Source of the DNA: an uncultured Clostridiaceae bacterium
GTDB taxonomy: Bacteria > Bacillota > Clostridia > TANB77 > CAG-508
DNA: 15,300 nt
Assembly (NCBI GenBank): GCA_958417695.1
Contig: CATZDQ010000014.1
Location: 1 to 15,300, forward strand
Direction: 5' to 3'
Notes under the pieces: generated by a model
Database searches by the model: none
What the model was told of the DNA's origin: nothing
What the model saw: the letters and a program-made list of their open reading frames with translations, nothing else
Program-made: the position numbers and the translations under genes
Shown here: positions 5,898 through 13,308 of the stretch, one piece after another
Layout of the letters: every line of letters starts with the position of its first letter
How positions within the stretch are numbered: the stretch's first letter is position 1

Positions 5898-6068
5898 TTA
5901 TTGTTCTTGTAAAATTAAAGTAACTTCTTTTTCAGAACCATTACGATTAATCTTTAATTTCATTTCATCACCAATTTGATGATTGTTCTTAATTTCATTT
6001 AGTTCATCCATTGTTGTTATTTTCTTACCATCTGCTTCAATAATAACATCACCAATTTTTAGACCTGC
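5898..6068 (-). pseudogene. Detached 3' end of htrA (rest of the PDZ domain)
   Basis: Read on the minus strand from 6068, a different frame encodes 56 residues (AGLKIGDVIIEADGKKITTM ... LILQEQ, stop 5898-5900), a textbook second half of an HtrA PDZ domain. The upstream gene reaches this point one frame off and stops at 6049. Between ...DLDEETAKA and AGLKIGD, about 20 residues of the usual PDZ are also missing. A deletion of roughly 60 bases that is not a multiple of three fits both facts. Confidence 0.85.
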
Positions 6069-7158
6069 TATTAGCTTTAGCTGTTTCTTCGTCTAAATCT
6101 CTACCACTAATACCAATATAAGGTCTTTTTACTTTTTGATATTGAACAAGTTGCTCATAAATTGGTTTTGCAGAATTGATAGGAATAGCAAATCCCATAC
6201 CTTCAACACCTGTTCCAGAGGCTTTCAAAGTATTTATGCCGATTACTTGACCATCAGCATTTACTAAGGCACCACCACTGTTACCAGCATTAATAGCAGC
6301 ATCTGTCTGAATTAAATTGAAAGTAACACCATCAGAAGTGATTTTTCTATTAAGGGCACTAATCATACCAGCAGAAACACTACTTTGCATACCTAAAGGA
6401 TTACCAATGGCCATAGCAAATTCTCCGACCTTTACATTATCAGAATCTCCTAATTCAGCAGCAGTTAGCCCAGTCTTATCAATTTTAATAACAGCTAAAT
6501 CGGTTTGCTCATCTGTTCCAATAATAGTACCTTCATAAGGCGTTTCATCATTATATAAAAAGACAGTAACTTTGTTAGCTTTTCCTACTTCATAATAAGA
6601 AGAGGAAGAAGAACTACTGGTAGAATTAACAATATGATTATTGGTTAGAATATAGCCATCTTCTGTAATGATAATACCAGAACCTTCTGCTTTAGAGGTA
6701 CCAGATAAACCTTTATAGTAGATAGAAGATACAGAGTACTCTACAGTAATTCCCACAATAGAAGGACGTACTTTTTCTGCAACAGAGATACCTGTATCAG
6801 AGTAATTAGCAAGGGAAACCAAATTGGTACTACTAGGGTTATTAGAGTTTTGTGTAGAAACACTACTATGATTATTGTTGGTAGTATTTTGTGTTCCTAA
6901 AAGGCTCTGACGAATACTAGGAACGCCAAAGCAAGTGCCAATAACAACTGCTGTTCCTAAAATACCACTAAAAAAAGGTAAGACTACATTTCTTCCAAAA
7001 TGGGAACTTTCTTTTTGAGTATCAGAACCAATACTTTTAACGGCGGTATAGGTACTTCCCGTATTCGATTTTTCTTCTTTTTTGGGTACAACTTCTCCTT
7101 CTATGATTTTTTTACTTTCGTTTGTGTTATTCTTATTTTCTTCCATATTTAATCTCAT
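6049..7158 (-). CDS. htrA: HtrA/DegP-type membrane serine protease with truncated PDZ domain
   Basis: 369 residues. A charged cytoplasmic N-terminus (1-55) is followed by one membrane segment (about 57-79), a Ser/Asn-rich linker (about 90-115) and a trypsin-like protease domain (about 120-330). The triad is visible: His175 in LTNNHIVN, Asp220 in QTDLAVIKI, Ser294 in NAGNSGGAL. It should degrade or refold misfolded proteins outside the membrane. The PDZ domain starts at PYIGISGRDLDEETAKA and then breaks off (SRSKNW, stop 6049) through a deletion with frameshift; its remainder is at 5898-6068. The protease domain is intact, so activity may survive without normal PDZ control. The start is ATG 7158 or the in-frame ATG 7146; the AAGGAAGG site lies next to the first. 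It is divergent from the structured RNA gene. Confidence 0.88.
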   Translation of the reverse strand: MRLNMEENKNNTNESKKIIEGEVVPKKEEKSNTGSTYTAVKSIGSDTQKESSHFGRNVVLPFFSGILGTAVVIGTCFGVPSIRQSLLGTQNTTNNNHSSVSTQNSNNPSSTNLVSLANYSDTGISVAEKVRPSIVGITVEYSVSSIYYKGLSGTSKAEGSGIIITEDGYILTNNHIVNSTSSSSSSSYYEVGKANKVTVFLYNDETPYEGTIIGTDEQTDLAVIKIDKTGLTAAELGDSDNVKVGEFAMAIGNPLGMQSSVSAGMISALNRKITSDGVTFNLIQTDAAINAGNSGGALVNADGQVIGINTLKASGTGVEGMGFAIPINSAKPIYEQLVQYQKVKRPYIGISGRDLDEETAKANSRSKNW

Positions 7159-7166
7159 TCCTTCCT

Positions 7167-7198
7167 TGCCTTCGTTGACGCTACGTCTTCGGAAGGCA
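7167..7198. other. GC-rich hairpin upstream of htrA
   Basis: TGCCTTC (7167-7173) pairs with GAAGGCA (7192-7198), with an inner GACG/CGTC pairing. It lies just 5' of the htrA start on the minus strand, and its left arm overlaps the AAGGAAGG ribosome site region. It could hide or expose that site, for example with temperature or stress, but this is inference. Confidence 0.45.
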
Positions 7199-7223
7199 CA
7201 AATCTTTATTAAAAATCCCTAAT

Positions 7224-7252
7224 TTGATTTTGTTACCATAATTTGTTATAAT
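7224..7252 (+). promoter_or_regulatory. Promoter of the structured RNA gene
   Basis: TTGATT (7224-7229), 17-nt spacer, TATAAT (7247-7252). The predicted start, about 7 bases after the -10 box, coincides with the 5' strand of the closing stem of the RNA (7259). This is strong support that the two belong together. Confidence 0.8.
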
Positions 7253-7258
7253 ATTTGT

Positions 7259-7475
7259 AGATGTATAGATAGACTGAAGAGCACGTCAGGGTGAGTGGCG
7301 AATAATTACCACTTTTGTAATTATATCCCGTATATTTATATGTGACGTGTACCTTTTAAGCACAAATGAGTGCAACATATCCTACTTAAATGCAGGTGGA
7401 GTGCGTAACCTTAACTTTGTATTTAACAAAGTCCGTTAATCTAGCTAGGTACACATAGTAAATGTCTATACATCT
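7259..7475 (+). ncRNA. Structured non-coding RNA, about 217 nt (possibly raiA-type)
   Basis: There is no reading frame. The ends pair perfectly over 11 bases (AGATGTATAGA 7259-7269 with TCTATACATCT 7465-7475). Inside are CACGTCA with TGACGTG, GTGTACC with GGTACAC (long-range), GTGG/CCAC, the hairpin GCAC-AAATGA-GTGC and the hairpin ACTTTGT-ATTTA-ACAAAGT. This dense, nested, GC-richer fold within AT-rich DNA, with its own promoter and terminator, is typical of a stable ncRNA. Length, closing stem and the GAAGAGCACGTCAGGGTGAGTGG segment remind me of the raiA RNA of Bacillota, but I recall that consensus only loosely. RNase P RNA, SRP RNA and tmRNA were considered and lack their hallmark sequences; 6S RNA is less likely because there is no single long hairpin with a central bubble. 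Confidence 0.75.
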
Positions 7476-7485
7476 TATAATATAA

Positions 7486-7507
7486 GCCTTTCAAGGTCTT
7501 TTTTTAA
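7486..7507 (+). terminator. Terminator of the structured RNA
   Basis: GCCTTTCAAGGTC gives a short CCTT-TC-AAGG stem followed directly by seven T. The stem is weak on its own, but the T-run lies 23 bases after the closing stem of the RNA, where a 3' end is expected. AAGGTCTT here can also pair with AAGACCTT about 20 bases on, forming an alternative larger hairpin. Confidence 0.5.
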
Positions 7508-7715
7508 AAAATTTATATCAAGACCTTTATTAATTGTATCTTAAACCCTATTTTATTTTTCAACCTTCCACCTTTATCTTATAAATTTAGGTTTTTAAAA
7601 AGGAACCTATAAACCTGTATGTAACCATTGTGTTTCTGACTAGAAGTATATCCTTAAATTGTTCTTATCATACAACGGTATTGTGAAATTTGTGTGAAAA
7701 GAATTTGTAGTATTC
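7508..7715. other. Non-coding spacer
   Basis: AT-rich with no gene seen. A small inverted repeat (TAGGTT ... AACCTA, about 7588-7612) is visible. The rest shows no recognisable signal before the promoter at 7716. Confidence 0.4.
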
Positions 7716-7744
7716 TTGATTTTATATAATAAGAACGATATAAT
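7716..7744 (+). promoter_or_regulatory. Promoter of the prepilin-like gene and rnhB
   Basis: TTGATT (7716-7721), 17-nt spacer, TATAAT (7739-7744), the same architecture as the RNA-gene promoter. The leader would be about 29 nt, with AAGAGGA (7765-7771) as ribosome site for ATG 7780. Confidence 0.75.
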
Positions 7745-7779
7745 GATACTACTAAATAAAAGAAAAGAGGATACAAAAT

Positions 7780-8319
7780 ATGAAAAACGAAAAAGGAATG
7801 ACCTATATCATGCTTTTAATTGTGATAGTACTCATTATCTTAGTCATAGTAGGGGTCACCTATTTTGTACAAAAGAAATATCAAGAAGAATCGGTAGAAG
7901 ATATTAGAACAGATATGCTTCTTATTCAAGGAAAAATTAAAGTATTAGCAGAAAAAAACACTGCAAAAAAAGAAGATGCCACTTTGCAAGGACGAAAGGT
8001 AAGTGATAATAAAGAAGATGAAAAGATAAAAATTTTACTAGAAAAACAAGTGATTACAGAGCAAGAAGAACATTTTGCAGACTATTATATTTTAGAAGAA
8101 CAGCAATTAAAAGATATGGGGCTAGAAAATATAAAAATAAAAGATGACAATTATTTTATTGTCAATTATAAAACCGATGAAGTCATTACTACTAAACCAA
8201 TAAAAATCAATCATGAAGAATATTATAAATTATCACAATTAAAAGAAATACCAAAAAAGTCAAACCAACCACAAAATGGGGAAGTATCTAATGAACAAAC
8301 ACAAAATGTAGAAGAATAG
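7780..8319 (+). CDS. Prepilin-like single-span membrane protein, unknown function
   Basis: 179 residues. The N-terminus MKNEKG followed by MTYIMLLIVIVLIILVIVGV (7-26) has the short charged leader, Gly and roughly 20-residue hydrophobic stretch of a prepilin/pseudopilin, with cleavage expected after Gly6. The remainder is polar and mostly helical (EDIRTDMLLIQGKIKVLAEK) with many Lys and Glu, and ends in a Gln/Asn/Ser-rich tail. It is shorter and simpler than the DGR target but shares its membrane-anchor style. No lectin-like domain or VR is present. Only 9 bases separate it from rnhB, so they form an operon. The specific function is not recognisable; it might be a minor pseudopilin or a small cell-surface protein. 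Confidence 0.65.
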   Translation: MKNEKGMTYIMLLIVIVLIILVIVGVTYFVQKKYQEESVEDIRTDMLLIQGKIKVLAEKNTAKKEDATLQGRKVSDNKEDEKIKILLEKQVITEQEEHFADYYILEEQQLKDMGLENIKIKDDNYFIVNYKTDEVITTKPIKINHEEYYKLSQLKEIPKKSNQPQNGEVSNEQTQNVEE

Positions 8320-8328
8320 GAAAAAGAA

Positions 8329-8955
8329 ATGAAAGAAAAAGAAGAAGTAAGGTTACAAGAATTAAAACAAATAGAAAATGACTTATATAAGCAAGGAATA
8401 CAAGCAATTTGTGGCATTGATGAAGCAGGAAGAGGACCTTTGGCAGGCCCAGTAGTAGTCGCAGCCGTAATTATGCCAAAAGATTCTATGATAGAAGGTG
8501 TGAATGATTCTAAAAAAGTTTCTGAAAAAAAGAGAGAAGCTTTATATGATACTATTCTAGAAGAAGCCATTAGCTATGGTGTTGGCATTATTAGTCAGCA
8601 AGAAATTGATGAAATCAATATTCTAAATGCAACTAAAAAAGGACTAACCACTGCTATTAGACAATTACAAACAAGGCCAGATAGAATTATAGTAGATGCT
8701 TTAAATAAAATAGACACTTGTGGAATTCCCTATACTTCTATTATTAAAGGAGATGCTAAATGCTACTCGATTGCAGCTGCCTCTATTATAGCAAAAGTAA
8801 CTAGGGATAGAATTATGAGACAATGGGATGAAATTTACCCACAATATGGTTTTGCAAAACATAAAGGGTATGGTACAAAAGCTCATATGGATGCGATTAA
8901 AGCTTATGGTATTTGCCCCATCCATAGAATGAGCTTTACTAAAAATATAGTGTAA
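8329..8955 (+). CDS. rnhB: Ribonuclease HII
   Basis: 208 residues, full length. It cleaves the RNA strand of RNA-DNA hybrids and removes single ribonucleotides from DNA. The conserved GIDEAGRGPLAGPVV (about residues 29-43) carries the first Asp and Glu of the active site. The third acidic residue is in RIIVDAL, and SIAAASIIAKVTRD carries the fourth Asp region. LNATKKGL and KHKGYGTKAH are also typical. The N-terminal 28 residues form a helical extension common in Bacillota RnhB. The start ATG 8329 is preceded by AGGAAAAAG. It is a housekeeping gene; nearness to the DGR is probably chance, although an enzyme of this kind could act on TR RNA-cDNA hybrids. Confidence 0.97.
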   Translation: MKEKEEVRLQELKQIENDLYKQGIQAICGIDEAGRGPLAGPVVVAAVIMPKDSMIEGVNDSKKVSEKKREALYDTILEEAISYGVGIISQQEIDEINILNATKKGLTTAIRQLQTRPDRIIVDALNKIDTCGIPYTSIIKGDAKCYSIAAASIIAKVTRDRIMRQWDEIYPQYGFAKHKGYGTKAHMDAIKAYGICPIHRMSFTKNIV

Positions 8956-8956
8956 A

Positions 8957-9326
8957 GATAGCAAGGGAAAAATAGGAAGACTAGCGACGATAACCAATGA
9001 CACTAATCCAGAATATAGTAAAATCTTCCATGGCTTATTTACTAAAGTTACATTGGATAAGTTATAGAAGCATGGCTATGCAAATTTTAACTGCAGATGT
9101 GATGCAAATGTTATTAGATTTTAAAGAAGAAACAGATATCATCCCAGAAATCGTGATTACAAAACAGGTACTTTATGTAAGATTTGAAACAGAAAATGTA
9201 TTTGAAGGTAATTACTTTACTGGCGAATCAGAATATAATGCCATGAAAGAACATTATGATATTCTTAATTTTACACTTCGTTTAACAAAAAGATGTATAC
9301 AAATAATGAATGAAACACAGATATAA
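8957..9326 (+). pseudogene. Decayed DUF3137-like gene remnant
   Basis: Immediately after the rnhB stop one frame reads DSKGKIGRLATITNDTN... then YSKIFHGLFTKVTLDKL and hits TAG at 9065-9067. In another frame the coding continues as SMAMQILTADVMQMLLDFKE...IVITKQVLYVRFETENVFEGNYF, to the stop at 9326. Both parts resemble neighbouring pieces of DUF3137 proteins (F-x-GLF core; LTPxFMxxLLxL; NKLYVAI...LFE). The N-terminal membrane part and about 50-60 residues between the two pieces are missing. The open frame from ATG 8997 (109 residues) is thus only part of an old gene, and its first 25 or so residues are out-of-frame sequence. The domain name is a pattern-based guess; the broken state is more certain. 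Confidence 0.6.
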
Positions 9327-9377
9327 AAGACAAAAAAATAGAAAAAAGATAGCATTTTCGTGTAAGGAGAGGTACAA

Positions 9378-10211
9378 ATGAATATATTAGAAATTATTAT
9401 AAAGAAAAGAAATAAACAAGAATTAACAAAAGAAGAAATAGAATATTTCGTACAATCCTACACAAAAGGAGCTATTGCAGACTATCAAGCTGCTGCATTT
9501 ATTATGGCTGTATATTTAAATGGAATGACAAAACAAGAAATTACAGATTTAACGATGTCCATGGCCTATTCAGGAGATGTATTAGACTTATCTAGTTTAG
9601 GAAATGTGGTTGATAAACATAGTACAGGGGGAATCGGAGATAAGATAACCCTTATTTTAATGCCTATTATAGCTGCTTTAGGAATCCCAGTAGCCAAGAT
9701 GTCTGGAAGAGGCTTAGGGGTTACAGGTGGTACCATAGATAAATTAGAGTCCATACCAGGTTATATGGTTAATTTACCAGAGGATAGATTTAAAAAGCAA
9801 GTAGAGCAGATAGGCCTTAGTTTAATAGGACAAACTCTAAATTTAGCACCAGCCGATAAAAAGATATATGCCTTAAGAGATGTGATAGGGTGCACCGATA
9901 GTATGCCACTAATTGCCTCTAGCATTATGAGTAAAAAAATAGCAGCAGGTGCTAATAAAATTGTATTAGAAGTAACTTGTGGTAATGGGGCTTTCATGAA
10001 AACAAAAGAAGAAGCGATGGCATTAGCCAATTGTATGAAAGCAATTGGAAAATTAGCTAATAAAGAAGTGGTTTGTGTCATTACCAATATGGAGGAACCA
10101 CTGGGAAGTACAGTAGGAAATACCATAGAAGTGATAGAAGCGATAAAGGCCTTAAAGGAAAATAAGATGACAGAAGATATAAGACAAGTGATACAAACAT
10201 TAGGGGCCTAA
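9378..10211 (+). CDS. pdp: Pyrimidine-nucleoside phosphorylase, N-terminal part (gene split by a stop codon)
   Basis: 277 residues covering the helical domain and most of the alpha/beta domain. KHSTGGIGDK (80-89) and SGRGLGVTGGTIDKLES (109-125) are the phosphate-binding and family signature segments of thymidine/pyrimidine phosphorylase (DeoA/Pdp). The enzyme splits pyrimidine nucleosides with phosphate to base and (deoxy)ribose-1-phosphate. Translation stops at TAA 10209-10211. The same frame then runs on without a gap as MLKLAGKGENISENKK... to 10682. Intact relatives have a Glu codon at this point (..LGAEMLxLAG..), so one G-to-T change (GAA to TAA) explains the split. Total length 277+1+156 equals the usual 434 or so residues. 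GGAGAGG precedes ATG 9378. Confidence 0.9.
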   Translation: MNILEIIIKKRNKQELTKEEIEYFVQSYTKGAIADYQAAAFIMAVYLNGMTKQEITDLTMSMAYSGDVLDLSSLGNVVDKHSTGGIGDKITLILMPIIAALGIPVAKMSGRGLGVTGGTIDKLESIPGYMVNLPEDRFKKQVEQIGLSLIGQTLNLAPADKKIYALRDVIGCTDSMPLIASSIMSKKIAAGANKIVLEVTCGNGAFMKTKEEAMALANCMKAIGKLANKEVVCVITNMEEPLGSTVGNTIEVIEAIKALKENKMTEDIRQVIQTLGA

Positions 10212-10682
10212 ATGTTAAAATTAGCTGGTAAAGGAGAAAATATCTCCGAAAACAAAAAGAAAGTAGAAGAATGCATCTCTTCTGGGCAAGCTTACCAAAA
10301 AATGAAACAATGGATACAAGCACAAGAAGGAGATATTGGTTATATAGAAGATACAAATCGATTTGAAAAAGCAAAATATCAACAAGTTATTTATGCAAAA
10401 CAAGCGGGATATATTTCTAAAATCGTAGCAGGAGAAATAGGAGAGGCAGCAAGACTTTTAGGTGCAGGAAGAAATAAAAAAGAAGATACCATTGATTATT
10501 TAGCAGGCATAGCATTACCGAAGAAAGTAGGCGATTTTGTAGAAAAAGGAGAATGCCTAGCAACGATATATACCAGCCGAGAAGAAACTTTAGAACAAGG
10601 TAGTTTAAAAATAGAACAAGCTATACAAATCGTATCAGAAAAAGTAAATCCGTTACCAACCATATTAGAAATTATAGAATAA
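10212..10682 (+). CDS. pdp: Pyrimidine-nucleoside phosphorylase, C-terminal part
   Basis: 156 residues, in the same frame as the upstream part. MLKLAGK is the start of the conserved C-terminal region, followed by the barrel-like domain of DeoA/Pdp (ISKIVAGEIGEAARLLGAGRNKKEDTID, about 60-90; GDFVEKGECLATIYT, about 112-126). The ATG directly abuts the TAA of the first part (TAAATG), with only GGGG (10203-10206) upstream, so it could be translated by reinitiation. Alone it lacks the phosphate and base sites. Whether two chains could assemble is unknown; an inactive pseudogene is the simplest reading. It ends 11 bases before the ABC transporter genes. Confidence 0.85.
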   Translation: MLKLAGKGENISENKKKVEECISSGQAYQKMKQWIQAQEGDIGYIEDTNRFEKAKYQQVIYAKQAGYISKIVAGEIGEAARLLGAGRNKKEDTIDYLAGIALPKKVGDFVEKGECLATIYTSREETLEQGSLKIEQAIQIVSEKVNPLPTILEIIE

Positions 10683-10693
10683 AGGAAGAAAAA

Positions 10694-11686
10694 ATGATAG
10701 AAGTAGAAAATTTAGTAAAAGTATATAAGACCTCTGTTAAAGACCACGGCATAGGAGGGTATTTAAAACATTTAATACATCCACAATATACAGAATTTAA
10801 AGCTGTGAAAGGAATTAGTTTTACCGTACAAGAGGGAGAATTAGTTGGATATATAGGAGAAAATGGAGCTGGAAAATCAACAACTATCAAAATGTTAACA
10901 GGTTTATTAACACCCACTTCTGGAAAGATTTTAGTAAACGGAATTGTTCCTAATGAAAAACGTTTAGAAAATAATCAACAAATTGGAGCCGTATTTGGAC
11001 AAAAAACACAGCTATGGTGGGATTTACCAGTCATAGAATCTTTCCGTTTGATTAAAAAAATGTACCAAATTCCAGAAAATGAATACAGAAAAAATTTGAG
11101 GGATTTTTCTAAGATATTAGAATTAGAAGATTTATTAGAAAAACCAGTAAAAAATTTAAGCCTTGGTCAAAAGATGAAGTGTGAAATAGCAGCTACCTTT
11201 TTACACAATCCTAAAATTGTGTATTTAGATGAGCCAACCATAGGCTTGGACATATTAGTAAAAGAAAAAATTAGAACCTTTATTAAAAATGTCAATAAAG
11301 AAAAGCATACGACAGTAATTTTAACAACCCATGATTTAAAAGATATTGAAGAAGTGTGTAATCGTATTATTCTAATTGATAAAGGAAGCCTTATTTATGA
11401 TGGAGATAAAGAAATCTTTAAACAGACTTATGGAAAAGATGTTTTAGTAGATTTTACAATTGCAGATAAAAATGCCATTATTGCAAGCCAAACAGAGGAA
11501 GAGCCTTTTGAAGTAATAGAAGAGACGCAAAATAGTGTTAAAATCAGATTTAATCATGAAAAAAGAACCATTATGGATATTGTTGCGATGTTAGAACGAT
11601 ATTGTAAAATTTGTGATATGCATATCCAAGAACAAGGATTAGAAGAAATTTTAAAGCAAATTTATAGAGGAGAAATGATATGTTAG
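10694..11686 (+). CDS. ABC-2 type transporter, ATP-binding subunit
   Basis: 330 residues. Walker A GENGAGKST (55-63), Q-loop FGQ (101-103), signature LSLGQ (155-159), Walker B IVYLDEP (175-181) and H-loop His213 (TTHD) are all present. The pre-Walker insertion (HGIGGYLKHLIHP) and the FGQKTQLWWDLP segment are typical of the ABC subfamily that pairs with ABC-2 family (DUF990-type) permeases. A C-terminal domain (about 240-330) follows, as in drug or antibiotic exporter ATPases. The substrate cannot be told from sequence. It overlaps the next permease by 7 bases, and both permeases follow at once, so the three subunits form one exporter. Confidence 0.93.
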   Translation: MIEVENLVKVYKTSVKDHGIGGYLKHLIHPQYTEFKAVKGISFTVQEGELVGYIGENGAGKSTTIKMLTGLLTPTSGKILVNGIVPNEKRLENNQQIGAVFGQKTQLWWDLPVIESFRLIKKMYQIPENEYRKNLRDFSKILELEDLLEKPVKNLSLGQKMKCEIAATFLHNPKIVYLDEPTIGLDILVKEKIRTFIKNVNKEKHTTVILTTHDLKDIEEVCNRIILIDKGSLIYDGDKEIFKQTYGKDVLVDFTIADKNAIIASQTEEEPFEVIEETQNSVKIRFNHEKRTIMDIVAMLERYCKICDMHIQEQGLEEILKQIYRGEMIC

Positions 11687-12471
11687 CATCTTTATGTAGA
11701 ATAGCGCATTTATATCTAAAAGAATATTTACAATACAAGTCTAATTTTTTTCTATTTACGTTTAACCGTATTATAGAAGTAGCTGTTTATATTTTTGTTT
11801 GGTTTGCAATTTATGCACAAACAGGACAAATAGAAGGCTTTACCATAAATGAGATGGCCACCTACTATATTTTAGTAGTATCGCTCGTACCTCTTTCTTT
11901 ATGGGGAATTAATGAAGATATTGCTTACTCTATACGAAAAGGAAATATTGCTAGAGAATTGTTAAACCCCATTTCTTATTTTCAATATTATTTTGGAACA
12001 TTTATAGGAGAAATGACATTTGGGATTATGGTGGCAATAGCTACATTTTTAATTTGCAGTATTTTTTGGACAGTTGTATTACCAGCCAACATAGGAAATG
12101 TCTTCCTTTTTATACTGATGTTACTATTCAATATGCCAATAGCTTTTTTTATACAAATGATAATTGGAACTTGTGGTTTTTATACCAATGCTATTTGGGG
12201 TATGCAGATTTTAAGAAAATCGGTCATTTCTATATTTTCTGGCCTTATTGCACCACTTAGTATGTTCCCGCTATGGTTTCAAAACATTGCCAATATACTA
12301 CCATTCAAAGAATTTATATATACGCCCATTAATGTCTATTTAGGAAGAATTGGTGGTATAGAGATATTATGGGTAATTGGAAAACAGTTAATTTGGATAG
12401 GGATTTTATATGGTATTGCAAGATGTTTCTTTAACCATAGTGTAAAAAAGATAACCATTCATGGAGGGTAG
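11680..12471 (+). CDS. ABC-2 family transporter permease (first of two)
   Basis: 263 residues with about six membrane segments. The amphipathic start (RIAHLYLKEYLQYKSNFFLFTFNR) and the NPISYFQYYFGTFIGEM region fit the DUF990/ABC-2 membrane family. The ribosome site GAGG lies inside the end of the ATPase gene and the genes overlap by 7 bases. It would form half of the membrane channel together with the following permease. Substrate unknown. Confidence 0.88.
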   Translation: MLASLCRIAHLYLKEYLQYKSNFFLFTFNRIIEVAVYIFVWFAIYAQTGQIEGFTINEMATYYILVVSLVPLSLWGINEDIAYSIRKGNIARELLNPISYFQYYFGTFIGEMTFGIMVAIATFLICSIFWTVVLPANIGNVFLFILMLLFNMPIAFFIQMIIGTCGFYTNAIWGMQILRKSVISIFSGLIAPLSMFPLWFQNIANILPFKEFIYTPINVYLGRIGGIEILWVIGKQLIWIGILYGIARCFFNHSVKKITIHGG

Positions 12472-12480
12472 AAAGAGAAG

Positions 12481-13278
12481 ATGGAAACAATCAAGAAAAA
12501 TGTAAGTATTTATGGCTCTATGCTAATGGCTTCCTTAAAAAGTATGATGGAATATCGAGTGGATTTTATAGTAGGAATGCTATCACAGATGATTACACAA
12601 GTGGTAGAATTAATCTTTATCTGGATTATTTTTCAAAATACACCGAGTTTAGCGGGTTGGAATATGGAACAATTACTACTATTATATGGAATAACAATGT
12701 TAAGCCTTGCTTTTACAGATTTTTTCTTTGATAGTATTTATGATATAGGTCCTAAATATATAAAAGATGGTGATTTTGATAAAATCCTATTAAGACCAGT
12801 ACATCCATTATTATCGATTATAGGAGATTCGAAGGCTTTTACAGCAGTAGGTTATTTACTATTAGGCATTATCCTAACCATTAGTATGTTAGTAAAATTA
12901 CAAATTCCTATTACAATCATGTTAATTTTGAAAATTTTATTTTTTGGTATGATAGGTGCCCTTATGGTAGGCGCTATTATGGTTATTTTTAGTATTACTT
13001 CTTTTTATACCTATAAATCCAATGAAATTATTTGGTCCGTATTTAAAATGTATACATTTGCACAATATCCAATAACCATTTATAATACATTCCTTCGAAT
13101 TTTAATCACCTGTATCTTACCATTTGCGTTTATTGCCTATTATCCAGCATTAAATTATTTACAAATGGAACAAGGGTGGGTAATATATATAGCGCCTATG
13201 GTTGTTATTATCTTTTGGATAATAGCTGTTAAAATTTGGAATGCAGCACTTAGAAAATATAGAAGTACAGGAAGTTAA
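12481..13278 (+). CDS. ABC-2 family transporter permease (second of two)
   Basis: 265 residues, six predicted membrane segments. It is a diverged relative of the preceding gene (similar start ...SLKSMMEYRVDFIVGMLSQM; DFDKILLRPVHPLLSIIGDSKAF matches the RPxxxxxx loop typical of the family). GGAGGG (12463-12468) precedes ATG 12481. Two different permeases with one ATPase suggest a heterodimeric channel. Confidence 0.9.
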   Translation: METIKKNVSIYGSMLMASLKSMMEYRVDFIVGMLSQMITQVVELIFIWIIFQNTPSLAGWNMEQLLLLYGITMLSLAFTDFFFDSIYDIGPKYIKDGDFDKILLRPVHPLLSIIGDSKAFTAVGYLLLGIILTISMLVKLQIPITIMLILKILFFGMIGALMVGAIMVIFSITSFYTYKSNEIIWSVFKMYTFAQYPITIYNTFLRILITCILPFAFIAYYPALNYLQMEQGWVIYIAPMVVIIFWIIAVKIWNAALRKYRSTGS

Positions 13279-13308
13279 ATAATAAAAATCTCAAAAGGAG
13301 ACAAGAAG

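Noticed and set aside
7167..7198. CGTTGAC in the htrA leader hairpin as a copy of the 22-bp repeat
   Set aside because: Only about 7 bases are shared; the flanks differ.
7716..7907. 63-residue open frame ahead of the prepilin-like gene
   Set aside because: It begins inside the promoter and runs out of frame into the 7780 gene; no ribosome site.
8329..8955. RNase HII as a DGR component
   Set aside because: It is a universal housekeeping enzyme with its own operon and promoter; there is no sequence reason beyond distance.
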